Part shown: positions 17,226-27,600 of the stretch, in pieces
Position numbering within the stretch: position 1 is the stretch's first letter
Layout of the letters: every line of letters begins with the position of its first letter
Assembly (NCBI GenBank): GCA_027624335.1
Contig: JAQBWV010000011.1
Span: forward strand, 1-48,700
Source: Planctomycetota bacterium
GTDB taxonomy: Bacteria > Planctomycetota > Planctomycetia > Planctomycetales > Planctomycetaceae
Reading direction: 5' to 3'
DNA: 48,700 nucleotides
Notes under the pieces: generated by a model
What the model saw: the letters and a program-made list of their open reading frames with translations, nothing else
Database searches by the model: none
What the model was told of the DNA's origin: nothing
Program-made: the position numbers and the translations under genes

Positions 17226-18497
17226 TCACTTTCCGCCGATTGAAAACAGATGGGACTCGGTGCGTATCAGCAGTGCTCCATTGCTGACCGCCGGTGTTGC
17301 TCGGGTTGGGTGGCCGAGTGGGTTACGAGCGAGCAGCCTGTATTCATCGGAAGCGGCGATGACGACGACTTCGCCATCCAGATCGACGCAGTAGAGATTT
17401 CCGTTGATGCAGACTGGTGAGCTGAAAAAGTTGCCGCCGATTCGTTTCTGCCAGACGACCGTGCCCGAGTCACGCTGGACGCAGGTCGCAATTCCTCCGT
17501 CGTTCCACATGAATAACCATTCTCCGTAGACGAGTGGGGTTGGAACGTGTGGAGCCTGGCGTATGAATCGCCATGCTTCTTCGACTTTTACCTCGTCTCC
17601 TGACGACTGCGGTTTCACGACAACGACCTGACGTTCTCCCGTCACGCCGCCGCTGCTTGCCACAACCAGGTTTCCGGCGATCACTGGTGATCCGAGTGCA
17701 CGCTGGGACTCACGTCCAAAGACATCGATATGCCAGTTCTGATGACCTGATTTCGGATCGACCCCGATAATGCCCTCGTAGCAGTGCGAGAAGATGACCT
17801 CTGCCGGTCGATCTACTGGACTGTTGATGCACGGAGTTCCGTAGCACGCCCGCTTGCCGTCTCTTGCAACCTTCCAGCGTTCTTTTCCTGTGAGTCGATC
17901 AACGGCCAACAGATAGCTACCGGCCTGATGATCGTTGGCGACCAGGACGACGTCGTCGTACACGATCGGCGACGTCGCACCGCCCTGACCATGCAGATAA
18001 GGACCGAGGTCGTACTCCCACACCTTTCTGCCCGAGTGGTCATAGGCAATCAGCGGCGACGACACTTTCGAATGCCACAGTACATAGACGTGGTCCGCGT
18101 CCGCAGTCGGAGTACTCGAAGCGAAGCTGTTGTTCTTGTGCTGCTTGTACGGTTCGAACGGAATGTCTTTTCGCCAGACTTCCGCACCGTCAGCGACGTT
18201 CAAACATTGCAATGTTCTCGTTTGCGCTTTCTCATCGGCGCTGGCGACAAAGACGTTTCTTCCCCAGGAAATCGGAGACGCGTTCCCTTTGCCAGGCAGT
18301 TCCACGACCCAGTTGTAATCTTCGTCGGACCACTCCGTTGGGACCGTACTGGCATCGCTGAGTCCTGAACCGTTTGGGCCTCGAAAACGATTCCACTCTT
18401 CGGCGCTGCTTGGACAGGAAAGCCAAACCAATCCCAGGTAAACAGCCAGGACGGCAGTTGGTTGAAACGTAGTAGACCGTTGAGTGACTTGAGACAT
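17226..18497 (-). CDS. Secreted PQQ-type beta-propeller protein
   Basis: A 423-residue protein with a signal peptide (hydrophobic AVLAVYLGLVWLSC, residues 15-28, then SSAEEW). The lead WNRFRGPNGSGLSD opens a large family of secreted planctomycete propellers. About seven blades follow, each with the PQQ-repeat pattern AxDxxTGxxxW or a variant: LNVADGAEVWRKD, AYDHSGRKVWEYD, AVDRLTGKERWKV, VDPKSGHQNWHI, VQRDSGTVVWQKR. PQQ is not necessarily bound; many relatives (BamB-like) are scaffolds. A Cys after LVWLS could be a lipoprotein Cys, but the preceding residues do not make a clear lipobox. It is monocistronic, convergent with the DUF1552 gene and divergent from the Gly-rich protein. Confidence 0.9.
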   Translation of the reverse strand: MSQVTQRSTTFQPTAVLAVYLGLVWLSCPSSAEEWNRFRGPNGSGLSDASTVPTEWSDEDYNWVVELPGKGNASPISWGRNVFVASADEKAQTRTLQCLNVADGAEVWRKDIPFEPYKQHKNNSFASSTPTADADHVYVLWHSKVSSPLIAYDHSGRKVWEYDLGPYLHGQGGATSPIVYDDVVLVANDHQAGSYLLAVDRLTGKERWKVARDGKRACYGTPCINSPVDRPAEVIFSHCYEGIIGVDPKSGHQNWHIDVFGRESQRALGSPVIAGNLVVASSGGVTGERQVVVVKPQSSGDEVKVEEAWRFIRQAPHVPTPLVYGEWLFMWNDGGIATCVQRDSGTVVWQKRIGGNFFSSPVCINGNLYCVDLDGEVVVIAASDEYRLLARNPLGHPTRATPAVSNGALLIRTESHLFSIGGK

Positions 18498-18798
18498 TCC
18501 AGTTTCCGGTTCAGGGCAAGTGTGAAAAAGTCTGCCGTTTTCAGCGGAGCAATTTTGTTATTGTCGCAGTATTACGGCAACGTTGTGGTGACAGTCGCCT
18601 TTCCTGGCAGGAATTCGAACAGATCGTAAGTATTCGTTGATCGGGATAACAATCAGAATGGTCGCTGAAGGCGGCGATGGATTCCCGTCGGTCGTGACGA
18701 TGCAATGTTCAGGCCGCGTCGATCAATCGGACCTGGTGTTCAAGAAAAGCTGGAGTGTCATGCGAAGCTTCAGGGAACCGACTGATTCACTGTGATTT

Positions 18799-18824
18799 CC
18801 GTATGCTCATGCGAGGCCATACGG
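18799..18824 (+). terminator. Leader hairpin followed by T-run
   Basis: Arms CCGTATG and CATACGG pair perfectly around a 12-base loop, and TACGCTTTTT follows. On the forward strand this looks like a short intrinsic terminator or attenuator upstream of the DUF1566 gene. The stem is short and the T-run is five bases away, so confidence is modest. Confidence 0.4.
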
Positions 18825-18846
18825 TACGCTTTTTAGCATCAGAGTC

Positions 18847-18883
18847 CACGTGCCATGTCAGGCGTGAACTCCAATGGCACGTG
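18847..18883. repeat. Inverted repeat with perfect 10-bp arms
   Basis: CACGTGCCAT and ATGGCACGTG flank a 17-base spacer. The repeat ends 48 bases before the ATG at 18932, in the presumed leader. It could be an operator with two half-sites or an mRNA hairpin. Ten perfect base pairs this close together are unlikely by chance. Confidence 0.55.
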
Positions 18884-18931
18884 TCAATCGTCATCACCTT
18901 CGCGGTCGTTCGCCTCGAAAGGAAACGCTCA

Positions 18932-21220
18932 ATGGTCTCTCGATCCCTACTTCTGTTCGTGTTAAGTCTGGCCATGTTGCCTGGCTTCAGCTTTGGTGAC
19001 GAGGGCGGCGGGTTCGGTGGGGGGCGTGGCAGTGGGTTTGGCGGTGGCGGCGGCCGCTTCGGCGGCGGCAGTCCAGCGATCTCCATTGATATCCTCGGAG
19101 GCAGTGGGGGCGGCTTAACGGTGAACGCGACTGATGGCTGGGAGTTTTCGGTCGAGGTCCCGTTGACTGTCACGGCACTGGGAGTCTGGGACCACAAACT
19201 CGACGGGCTCGGTACCGACATTCCCGTTGGATTGTGGGACGACAAGGGACAGCTGTTGGGAACCGCCACCGTCCCGGCAGGGACGGTCGTGAAGGAAACC
19301 GACGGATTTCGTTATGTCCCGATCCAGCCCATACAACTTCAGGCAAAACGAAGTTACGTCATTGGTGCTGCCTACACTCCTGAGACGAAGGAAAACGTGA
19401 TTGGTGGAGTCACCGCGACGAAGTTTTTCAGCGATGGCTCGATTCGTTGGGTGAAGCGACGACGAGTCATCAGGAAAGATGGTTTGACGTTTCCGGAGCC
19501 GCAGGCGCACAGTGTTCCGATCGGGCTCGATCCGGGCGGCTTCGGTCCGAACTTCCTGATCGCAAAGAAGACAACTCCACGCATTTACTATCGGACTCAC
19601 AAGGTGGGAGAACCTCACGATTATGTGATGATGAAGGTGCCGGAAGACGCGAACGGGTCCCACAAACGCGATCCTGTTGTGTTCGTCAGCCTGTTCGCGA
19701 AGAAGTCCGGAGAGCTGACTCAGATAGTCGTCAACGGCGAGCCACTCGGAACCGGGCCGGACACTTTGAGGATGATCCGCAGCACGGTCTCCACGATCTC
19801 TGCCGGCTACAAAGAAATGACCGGCGTCCAGCCGAACGTGCGAATCTCGGCGCCAACATGGGCTCGATACGCGGATATCGTCGACGTCATTGATGTTTGC
19901 AGAACCATCGAAGTCAACATTAACCCTCGAACCGAGCGGGGTGGTCCGCAAGGCCGTTCCACGGTTCCTGCGACACTGGAATTCTCGACACCGAAAGACA
20001 CGCGACTGCCACTCGTTATTGCCGACGTCGACAGTCGCTTTATTGAACGGGACGAATGCGTCGAGGACACATGGACCGGTTTGTTGTGGCAGAAGGATGG
20101 ATCGGCAGGTGGTAAGAAGAACTATCAGCAGGCGACCGACTACGCGGCGAAACTCCAGTTAAACGGTCTTACGGGCTGGCGTGTCCCGACGATCGAAGAA
20201 CTGGCGACCGTCTTTCCTGCTGACGATGCTCCGTTCACAAGGACGCCTTACACCACAAAGCAATGCTGCGCTCCACCCGATGAATTTGCGTCATACTGGA
20301 CTTCAGAACGCGCTGAGGGCGAGGACCGAGCTTATCTCTATCACTGGTATGCCGCTGGTGGCTCCAACGGGGTTTACGCGAGCCGCAACTTCGTCAACGT
20401 ACGCTGCGTGCGCGACGTGACGCCTGCCTCTGCCGTCACATTGACAATTGCCACGACCGTGGTTCCCGGAAGCAACTCGGCCACAACGGGCGTGGGGAGT
20501 CTGCCAACGACACGGGCAGCCAGTCCGAGGACTGAGATTCGCCGAGTGACACCTGTAGTGTCTCCGCCAGCAACCTCGACCAGCAGTTCTTCCAGGGTCA
20601 GTTTACCCGCTGACAATTCTCAACGCGGTCAAATTGTTGCATTCCTTCGAAACCATGTTATCGGTCGCACGGTTGTTGGACGTGTCATCACGACGATGGA
20701 CCTTGGCCGTCTCGAATCCGATTTCGAACGGCGTACGACGTTTACTCGCTTGATTGAATCGGCCAATGGATTCGGCTTCGACGAGGTGATACAGATTCGA
20801 GAAACAATCAGGCCTCGCGGCAAAGAGCGGGAATCAGCTGCAGTAAGGCGAGACAACCGTCGGGTGTTTCTGCGGCATCAATATTCGGTTCGTCAGAGCA
20901 CGGGCGAGATCGTTGGATATGCTCGCGAAGTGTCTCATGATGAAGGGCAGCTTTCCGAGGCGGCAGTCATCAATCGAGCGGTCGCCCAGTTTCAGAATGG
21001 CGAGCTGATCATTCGGACGTCGACCGTCGGCTATGATGACCACATCACGGCCGACGGCCTGAGTCCCTCAGCAGTCAGGACGCAGTCCAGGTTTTCAGTC
21101 AGTGGCGACCGTCTGCAACGCTCACAGGCGAACGAGTTCTTCTCGGTAAACGCTGACACTCTCAGTCAGAAGCCCAATCGCCGGGAAGTCGAGCTGATCG
21201 TCGAAACACAAACGCCGTGA
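18932..21220 (+). CDS. Secreted Gly-rich protein with DUF4082-like and DUF1566 domains
   Basis: A 762-residue protein. I chose ATG 18932 because it has an AGGA site and gives a clean signal peptide (MVSRSLLLFVLSLAMLPGFSFG). Residues 24-50 are almost pure Gly with Phe, Arg and Ser (FGGGRGSGFGGGGG). Residues 70-155 resemble DUF4082, a beta-sandwich module (VTALGVWDHKLDGLGTDIPV, ATVPAGTVV, FRYVPIQPI). Residues 371-496 are a DUF1566 (Lcl C-terminal) domain: TWTGLLWQKDG, NGLTGWRVPTIEEL, ASYWTSERAEG, VRCVRDV. A Thr/Ser/Pro-rich linker follows, and the last 200 residues have no recognised motif. DUF1566 occurs in secreted adhesin-like and toxin-like proteins; a cell-surface binding role is plausible, not shown. 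The gene ends 79 bp before the heme protein gene, so they may share a transcript. Confidence 0.85.
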   Translation: MVSRSLLLFVLSLAMLPGFSFGDEGGGFGGGRGSGFGGGGGRFGGGSPAISIDILGGSGGGLTVNATDGWEFSVEVPLTVTALGVWDHKLDGLGTDIPVGLWDDKGQLLGTATVPAGTVVKETDGFRYVPIQPIQLQAKRSYVIGAAYTPETKENVIGGVTATKFFSDGSIRWVKRRRVIRKDGLTFPEPQAHSVPIGLDPGGFGPNFLIAKKTTPRIYYRTHKVGEPHDYVMMKVPEDANGSHKRDPVVFVSLFAKKSGELTQIVVNGEPLGTGPDTLRMIRSTVSTISAGYKEMTGVQPNVRISAPTWARYADIVDVIDVCRTIEVNINPRTERGGPQGRSTVPATLEFSTPKDTRLPLVIADVDSRFIERDECVEDTWTGLLWQKDGSAGGKKNYQQATDYAAKLQLNGLTGWRVPTIEELATVFPADDAPFTRTPYTTKQCCAPPDEFASYWTSERAEGEDRAYLYHWYAAGGSNGVYASRNFVNVRCVRDVTPASAVTLTIATTVVPGSNSATTGVGSLPTTRAASPRTEIRRVTPVVSPPATSTSSSSRVSLPADNSQRGQIVAFLRNHVIGRTVVGRVITTMDLGRLESDFERRTTFTRLIESANGFGFDEVIQIRETIRPRGKERESAAVRRDNRRVFLRHQYSVRQSTGEIVGYAREVSHDEGQLSEAAVINRAVAQFQNGELIIRTSTVGYDDHITADGLSPSAVRTQSRFSVSGDRLQRSQANEFFSVNADTLSQKPNRREVELIVETQTP

Positions 21221-21299
21221 TCATTGCAAATTCCCCCTGCACGCGCGCGGTCACGCTGATCCCCAGCCAGCAGTACACGATCAGAACGAGTCAGTCGAC

Positions 21300-24200
21300 A
21301 TGCGTGACACTTTGAAACCACGTAAGAGCGCTTGCCTGTTTGCTGCAATCGCTCTGGTATTGCTCTTTCTGAATTCAAGAAGCGGTCTTTCGGACAAGAC
21401 TGTTCCGGATACAGACCAGCCGCTGCTTCCCGAGGAAGCCGCTCGAACGATGATTGTGCCCGATGGGTTTCACGTTTCGCTGTTTGCTGCCGAACCCGAC
21501 GTGAAACAGCCAATCGGTTTCTCGATCGATGACCGTGGCCGTCTATGGGTCGCCGAGGCTTACAACTACCCGAATCACGGGACGAAGGCCGGCGATCGAA
21601 TTATCATTCTGGAAGACTCGGACGGTGACGGTCGGCATGACAAACGGACGGTGTTCTATGATCAGCTCAACTATGTGACGGGTATCGAAGTCGGCTTCGG
21701 CGGTGCGTGGGTCATGTCACCCCCGAACCTGTATTTCATTCCAGATCGAGACGGAGATGACCAGCCGGACAGCGAGCCGGAAATCCTGCTTGATGGATTC
21801 GGCAATCATGCCAACGCTCACAACCTGGCGAACGGATTCGCTTGGGGGCCCGATGGCTGGCTGTACGGAACTCACGGTCGCACGAACTGGTCGATGATTG
21901 GCACACCAGGAACACCTGACGAAGACCGCGTCCGGTTTGACGGCGGCGTTTACCGCTACCATCCCGTGCGTCACGTCTGGGAACCGTACGCTGACGGGAC
22001 GACGAATCCGTGGGGCATTGACTGGGATGACTACGGACAAAGTTTCGTCTGCAACTGTGTGAACGCGCACCTGTTTCATGTGATTCCCGGCGCGCATTAC
22101 GAGCCATTTCGGAACCGCAAGTCCAGCGAGTTCGCTTACGAGCGGATTCCAACCATCGCCGACCACCTGCACTACACGGGGACGGCGAATTATCGCGCCG
22201 GGGCCGGTTCGGAAGCCGAAGACGCGGCCGGAGGCGGACACGCTCACTGCGGTACGATGGTTTACCTCGGTGACAACTGGCCGGATCGATATCGCAATAC
22301 GCTCTTCACGAACAACATTCACGGACGGCGGATTAACAACGACGTACTGAAGCGATCGGGCTCGGGCTACATCGCGTCGCACGGCCCGGACATCATGCGG
22401 TCGCGCGACCCGTGGTTTGTCGGAGTGACGCTGCAGTACGGACCCGATGGCAGCGTCTTCGTCATCGACTGGTCGGACACCGGGGAATGTCACAGCGTTC
22501 GCAACACGCAGCGTCACACCGGGCGGATCTACCGCATCGCCTATGGAAGTCCACAGCGGCCCGATTTGAACCTTGCAGAGGCAACCAATAGCGAACTGGT
22601 TAATCTGCAGAAGCATCGCAACGACTGGATCGTCCGTCACGCGCGACGGCGGTTGCAGGAACGCTCGACCGCCGGCGTGGATATGTCGGAAGCTCACGCA
22701 ACGCTGCGTTCGATGTTTGCTTCTGAATCTGACGTGCCACGAAAGCTGCGGGCTCTTTGGGCATTGCACTCGACCGATGGCCTCGACGAGCGGACGCTGG
22801 TGAAGCTGTTGGACCACGAGAGTGAGCACGTTCGCACGTGGGCCATTCAGCTGCTCGTCGAGAGTCGTTTCCGTGGTACTCGCCAGTCCCCGGTCGTGAC
22901 AAATGATCTCTCGCGAAGTGGCCATGTTTCGCCAGCCGCATTGACCCGGTTTCGCGAGTTGGCGAGTACCGATCCGTCGCCTCAGGTTCGGCTTTACCTG
23001 GCGAGCGCGTTGCAGCGACTCGCTTATAGCCAACGCTGGCCGATCGCCGAAGTGCTCGCCCTGCACGAGGAAGATGACAGTGACGCGAACATTCCGCTGA
23101 TGGTTTGGTACGGCGTTGAACCGCTCATTGACGACGATCCGGTTCGTTTCGCGAAGCTGGCTGGAACATCGCAACTGTCAGTTGTCAGGCGTCACATTGC
23201 ACGCCGAGTGGCCTCGTTGAGCCCCTCGGACGCCGGACTGGCACGGCTGGCCGCTGGACTTGCCGAGACTGGCGACGTGAATGCTCAACGGGACCTGCTT
23301 GATGGAATACTTGCTGGCCTGGAAGGTCGACGGCGAGTCGACATGCCCGACGGATGGAACGCGGCGTATGCGCGGCTGGAGAACAGCGACAGTCAGGACG
23401 TTCGCCAGCGAGCTGTGCGTCTGGCCCTGGTGTTTGACGATCAGTCCGCTTTGTTCCGCTTGAAGACCGTGGCCAGTGACAGGTCGGCGAAGCTGTCGGA
23501 TCGAACTCTGGCCATTGACGCGCTGGTCGCCAGAAAGGTGGACGACTTCGCCTCCATTCTTCTGCCTTTAATTGATGACGCAGCAGTGCTGCCTAATGTC
23601 CTGAGAGGACTGGCGGAATACGATCATCCTTCGACCGTGCAGACGATCCTTAGCCGGTACGATCAGATGTCGGCCACCGCGCGTCAGCAGGCGATTCAGA
23701 CACTCGCTTCCCGAGCAACCTGGGCCAGCCATCTGTTGACGGCCATTGAGTCTGCAAAGATCGCTCGATCGGATATTCCGGCGTTTACGGCTCGTCAGAT
23801 CAGAAACCTCGGCGACGACAGGCTGACCGCGCGGCTGGGTGCCGTATGGGGCGAAGTTCGCGCGACGCCGAAAGATCGCGCGCGTGAGATTTCGAATTAC
23901 AAACAACGATTGACTTCGGAAGAACTCTCGCACGGGGACCTGCCCGCAGGCCGCGTGGTCTTTCAAAAGTTGTGTGCCAACTGCCATCGGTTGTTCGACG
24001 CCGGTCGAGAGGTTGGGCCGGACATCACCGGAGCCCAGCGAAACAATCTGGATTACCTCCTGGAGAATCTGATCGATCCAGGCGCTCAGGTGTCTCGTGA
24101 TTTTCAGATGGAGATCATTCAGGTCGAGTCGGGTCGCGTGATTACCGGTCTGGTGAAGTCGGAGTCTGAAGCGGCAATTACGGTTTCAACGGTCGACGCG

Positions 24201-24377
24201 GTTGTTGTTGTTCCGGTGGACGAGATTGAGGTTCGGAAGAAGTCCGGAGTTTCAATGATGCCGGAAGGGCAGCTCAAGCACCTGACGTTCACTCAGACAC
24301 GCGACTTGATTGCGTACCTGGGCACCCTGCAACAGGTACCGCTGCCTGAAGAGCAGGCTGATTCTCAAAAACAGTAG
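21300..24377 (+). CDS. Exported dehydrogenase-like propeller with HEAT repeats and C-terminal cytochrome c (TIGR02604/TIGR02603)
   Basis: A 1025-residue PVC-type heme protein. A signal or anchor segment (LFAAIALVLLFLNS) lies at residues 12-26. Residues 40-400 form the TIGR02604-type membrane-bound dehydrogenase propeller: VPDGFHVSLFAAEPDV, DRGRLWVAEAYNYP, EDSDGDGRHDKRTVF, FAWGPDGWLYGTHGR, VFVIDWSDTGECH. Residues 410-860 are helical HEAT-like repeats (KLRALWALHS, VRTWAIQLLVES). The C-terminal TIGR02603 domain has CANCH (892-896), an axial-ligand candidate in MMPEGQL, and a FQKLCANCHRLFD context. Sugar-dehydrogenase-like oxidation with electrons passed to the fused cytochrome is a reasonable inference; the substrate is unknown. 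It follows the Gly-rich gene and precedes the second DUF1549/DUF1553 unit in the same direction. Confidence 0.93.
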   Translation: MRDTLKPRKSACLFAAIALVLLFLNSRSGLSDKTVPDTDQPLLPEEAARTMIVPDGFHVSLFAAEPDVKQPIGFSIDDRGRLWVAEAYNYPNHGTKAGDRIIILEDSDGDGRHDKRTVFYDQLNYVTGIEVGFGGAWVMSPPNLYFIPDRDGDDQPDSEPEILLDGFGNHANAHNLANGFAWGPDGWLYGTHGRTNWSMIGTPGTPDEDRVRFDGGVYRYHPVRHVWEPYADGTTNPWGIDWDDYGQSFVCNCVNAHLFHVIPGAHYEPFRNRKSSEFAYERIPTIADHLHYTGTANYRAGAGSEAEDAAGGGHAHCGTMVYLGDNWPDRYRNTLFTNNIHGRRINNDVLKRSGSGYIASHGPDIMRSRDPWFVGVTLQYGPDGSVFVIDWSDTGECHSVRNTQRHTGRIYRIAYGSPQRPDLNLAEATNSELVNLQKHRNDWIVRHARRRLQERSTAGVDMSEAHATLRSMFASESDVPRKLRALWALHSTDGLDERTLVKLLDHESEHVRTWAIQLLVESRFRGTRQSPVVTNDLSRSGHVSPAALTRFRELASTDPSPQVRLYLASALQRLAYSQRWPIAEVLALHEEDDSDANIPLMVWYGVEPLIDDDPVRFAKLAGTSQLSVVRRHIARRVASLSPSDAGLARLAAGLAETGDVNAQRDLLDGILAGLEGRRRVDMPDGWNAAYARLENSDSQDVRQRAVRLALVFDDQSALFRLKTVASDRSAKLSDRTLAIDALVARKVDDFASILLPLIDDAAVLPNVLRGLAEYDHPSTVQTILSRYDQMSATARQQAIQTLASRATWASHLLTAIESAKIARSDIPAFTARQIRNLGDDRLTARLGAVWGEVRATPKDRAREISNYKQRLTSEELSHGDLPAGRVVFQKLCANCHRLFDAGREVGPDITGAQRNNLDYLLENLIDPGAQVSRDFQMEIIQVESGRVITGLVKSESEAAITVSTVDAVVVVPVDEIEVRKKSGVSMMPEGQLKHLTFTQTRDLIAYLGTLQQVPLPEEQADSQKQ

Positions 24378-24677
24378 CGGTGGTGCGTCTTGACGCATCA
24401 TCGATTTGTGTGACGCTGTGGTGAGCCGAGACGCGCCCTGGTCATTGTTGAATCGCAGCGTTCTATTCGTGAGACATGTACTTTGGAGCGGCGTCTGCAA
24501 AGATAGTTCCTTGATGCCGCTCTTTGAGGGGAGGGCTGAACCCGGAGCGTGTTGCACACAGCATTCGCTTTCAGCGAGTCGCCATTTGCTGAGCGGTGTT
24601 TGCACAGCGGCCCGCATCTGGCAGAATAAGCACCCCCCGAGTTACCCGCCCCACTGCCTTCCTTGTTTGTGTGTCGT
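24378..24677. other. 300-bp gap with one weak stem
   Basis: No gene is convincing here. GAGCGGC (24486-24492) and GCCGCTC (24526-24532) could pair around a 33-base loop and are followed by only three T, so it is a poor terminator. The segment probably carries the promoter of the downstream cytochrome gene. The frame is open upstream of ATG 24678 to 24663, without a signal. Confidence 0.4.
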
Positions 24678-27600
24678 ATGCCGAAACACCCCTCAACGTC
24701 CCGGTTCACACTGACGCTGGCTGGCGTCTTCGCTCTGCTCATGGTCGCGACAGTCTCAGTGGCTGACGATGTGGAGCGGGGACGCGTTGAGTTCTTCGAA
24801 TCAAAGATTCGACCGGTGCTGGTGCAGCATTGTTATCAGTGCCACAGCTCCACATCAAAGTCTGTCAAGGGCGGGTTGATGCTCGACTTCCGCACGGCTG
24901 CTCTGAAGGGGGGCGAATCTGGTCCGACAATCGTTCCGGGTAAACCGGAAGAAAGCCTGCTCATCTCCGCCTTGAAGTATGACGGCCTCGAAATGCCGCC
25001 GAAGGGAAAGCTACCGGATTCCGTTATTGCAGATTTTGAACGGTGGGTCCGAGACGGTGCGGTCGATCCTCGAACTGAAGACAAGCTTGTCGCGAAGAAG
25101 ACGCAGATCGATTACGCGAAAGCCGCCGAGTTCTGGGCGTTCAGAAAACCGGTTCAGGCGACGTTGCCTGAAGTGAAGAACGGAGACTGGTCGCGCAACG
25201 AGATCGATCGATTCGTGCTGGCGAAACTGGACAGCCAGGGACTCACACCGAGTGAACCTGCCGATCGTCGCGTTCTGATTCGACGTGTCTTTTTCGATCT
25301 GATCGGACTGCCGCCTGATCCTGAGGAAGTCGAGGCCTTCGTCAGCAATCCGTCACCCAATGCGCTCGACGAGGTCATCAGTCAGCTGCTTGACTCGCCT
25401 CACTATGGTGAACGATGGGGCCGGCACTGGCTGGACGTTGCCCGGTACGGCGAAGATCAGGCTCACACCTTCAAGGCTCGCAATTACCCGCGAGGCTACT
25501 TCTATCGGGACTGGGTTGTGCAATCGCTCAACGCCGACATGCCGTACGACGAGTTCGTCAGGCAGCAGATCGCCGGTGACTTGCTGGACGGTCCGGACCG
25601 GCATACTGGCATCGCCCCGCTCGGCCTGTTTGCACTCGGTCCCGTTTACTACGCGGAGAACGTTGAGAAGGACCGGGCCGCAGCCGATGAATGGGACGAC
25701 CGTCTCGACACGTTGACTCGAGGGGTGCTCGGACTGACCGTCGCTTGCGCCCGGTGTCACGATCACAAATACGATCCGATTTCGATGCACGATTACTACG
25801 GACTGGCGGGCGTTTTCGCGAGTTCGAAGTACGAGGAACGCCCGATCGTTGCCGAAGCAGTCGTCGCGCAGCGTCGTGCCGCCGATGACGCCGCCAAAGA
25901 GCAACAACTTGGCATCGATCGCTTCATGGCTGCGGAATCCCGCATGCTCCGACCGACGCTGGTCGCAGCGATTCCGGATTACATGACGACAGCCTGGACG
26001 GTTCTCAGTCAGAGAAAAAAGGGCAAGGATCAGAAGAAGCTGATTGAATCGACGGCGAAGGAAGCAAAGTTAAGCGAGGTAGTACTGTCTCGCTGGGTGA
26101 CTTATCTGGATAGCAAGCCAGGTTCAGCGATTGAAACGGCTGCGCTGCAGGAATGGTCGGCGTTCTGGAGGGCTCAGCCAGATGATCCCGCCGTCGCCAG
26201 TGATGAGCAACGACGGGCCACAGTGCAACAGATCGCCGAGTCGTTTCGTAATCTGGCGATGTCGAAGCTCGAACGTCGCGAAGGCTTGTTCAAGCGATTC
26301 GGCGAGAACATTGCGTTCGTCCGCCAGGAAGATCAGACAGTCGTGCGTGCAGGAATCATTCCGCTGGGCAACCTGTTTGACGACTCAGCCAGCGTGTCGC
26401 TCGCGGCTGCTCTGGCGACCGACAAGTTCAAGGCAACCGCGAGTGCCGACCGGCTGGGAGTTGACCATGTTGCCTACGGCTGGGGAACAGAGACGCGGGT
26501 CGCGCCCGATGTTCAGTTCGATTTTGCGAAGCTGGGAGCCAACTCGCTCAGTTATGGCCAGGTGATTAACGACGCCTGGTTCACTCAGGGCGGAATCAGC
26601 ACACAAGGGCGCAGCTTCAACTCGAACAAGCGAGTAGAGCAGGGCATCGGCATGCATGCCAACGCTCTGGTGACGTTTGACCTCGACGAAATCCGCCGTG
26701 CAGGATTGATGCCCGCCGATCAGAAGTTCGTCTTCAAAGTCGATCGAGCCGGGATCAACGACGACGCGTTCGGTAGCGGTGCGAGCGCCCATCTGGCTGT
26801 TATTGTGTCACGACCGCATCGTGATAAGGCAGTCATGGATGCGATTCTGTCTGCGCAGGTCAACGGCCAGAAGATGGAGATCGACTTCAGCGACTTTACG
26901 TACTACATCGCCGGGCAGTTGCCCGATCCGATTCGAGCCGATGGTCGATTCGTCGCCTTTGACATTCCGATTCCGGCTGAGGCGAAACACCTTACGCTGG
27001 TCGCCTGCGGAGCTGATGACCCTGCCGACAACACCATCAGCTCGGACCACGTGGTGTTTTCGGGCGTGCGACTTGAGATGCATCCACTGCCGGTTGACAA
27101 ACTTGCCTCGAACGAATCGAGCGACACGCCTGATGTCTCGGAGGAGGACGCGGAACGAGATCGCCAGGATGCCATTCTGCTGTCTCGGTTACTGTACGAC
27201 GAGGGCCTGCTGGCGTTGCCACCCGCCGAGTCCGAATCGCTCCTGCCACCAGAGTCCGCCGAGACTCTCACACAGCTTCGTCAACAACTGGCTGGAAAGA
27301 AAAAGTCCGCCGAAGCCATTGCCGTTCCGATGGCACATTCGCTGAACGAAGCCACTGGCCATGACCTTCCGATATATCTTCAGGGCGACCCTGCGAAAAA
27401 GGGGGAGTCTGCGGCGCGATCGATTCCCGCAATCCTGACCGGCGGTGAACGTTCACCGTTTGAGTCGTCCGGCAGCGGACGGAAAGAGCTGGCCGAGGCA
27501 ATCACTTCGCCTGACAACTCGCTGATTGCCCGGGTCATTGTCAACCGCGTCTGGGCTGGACACTTTGGACACGGACTGGTTCGAACGACGAGCAACTTTG

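Larger units (their letters stand above)
18498..18931. other. Gene-free 434-bp divergent region with two hairpins
   Basis: The region separates the PQQ-type gene (reverse) from the Gly-rich DUF1566 gene (forward) and should hold promoters for both. Its forward-strand half contains two inverted repeats, listed separately, 108-133 and 49-85 bases before the ATG at 18932. An upstream open frame runs into the gene from 18755, but its residues look like non-coding sequence. No other gene is visible. Confidence 0.55.
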
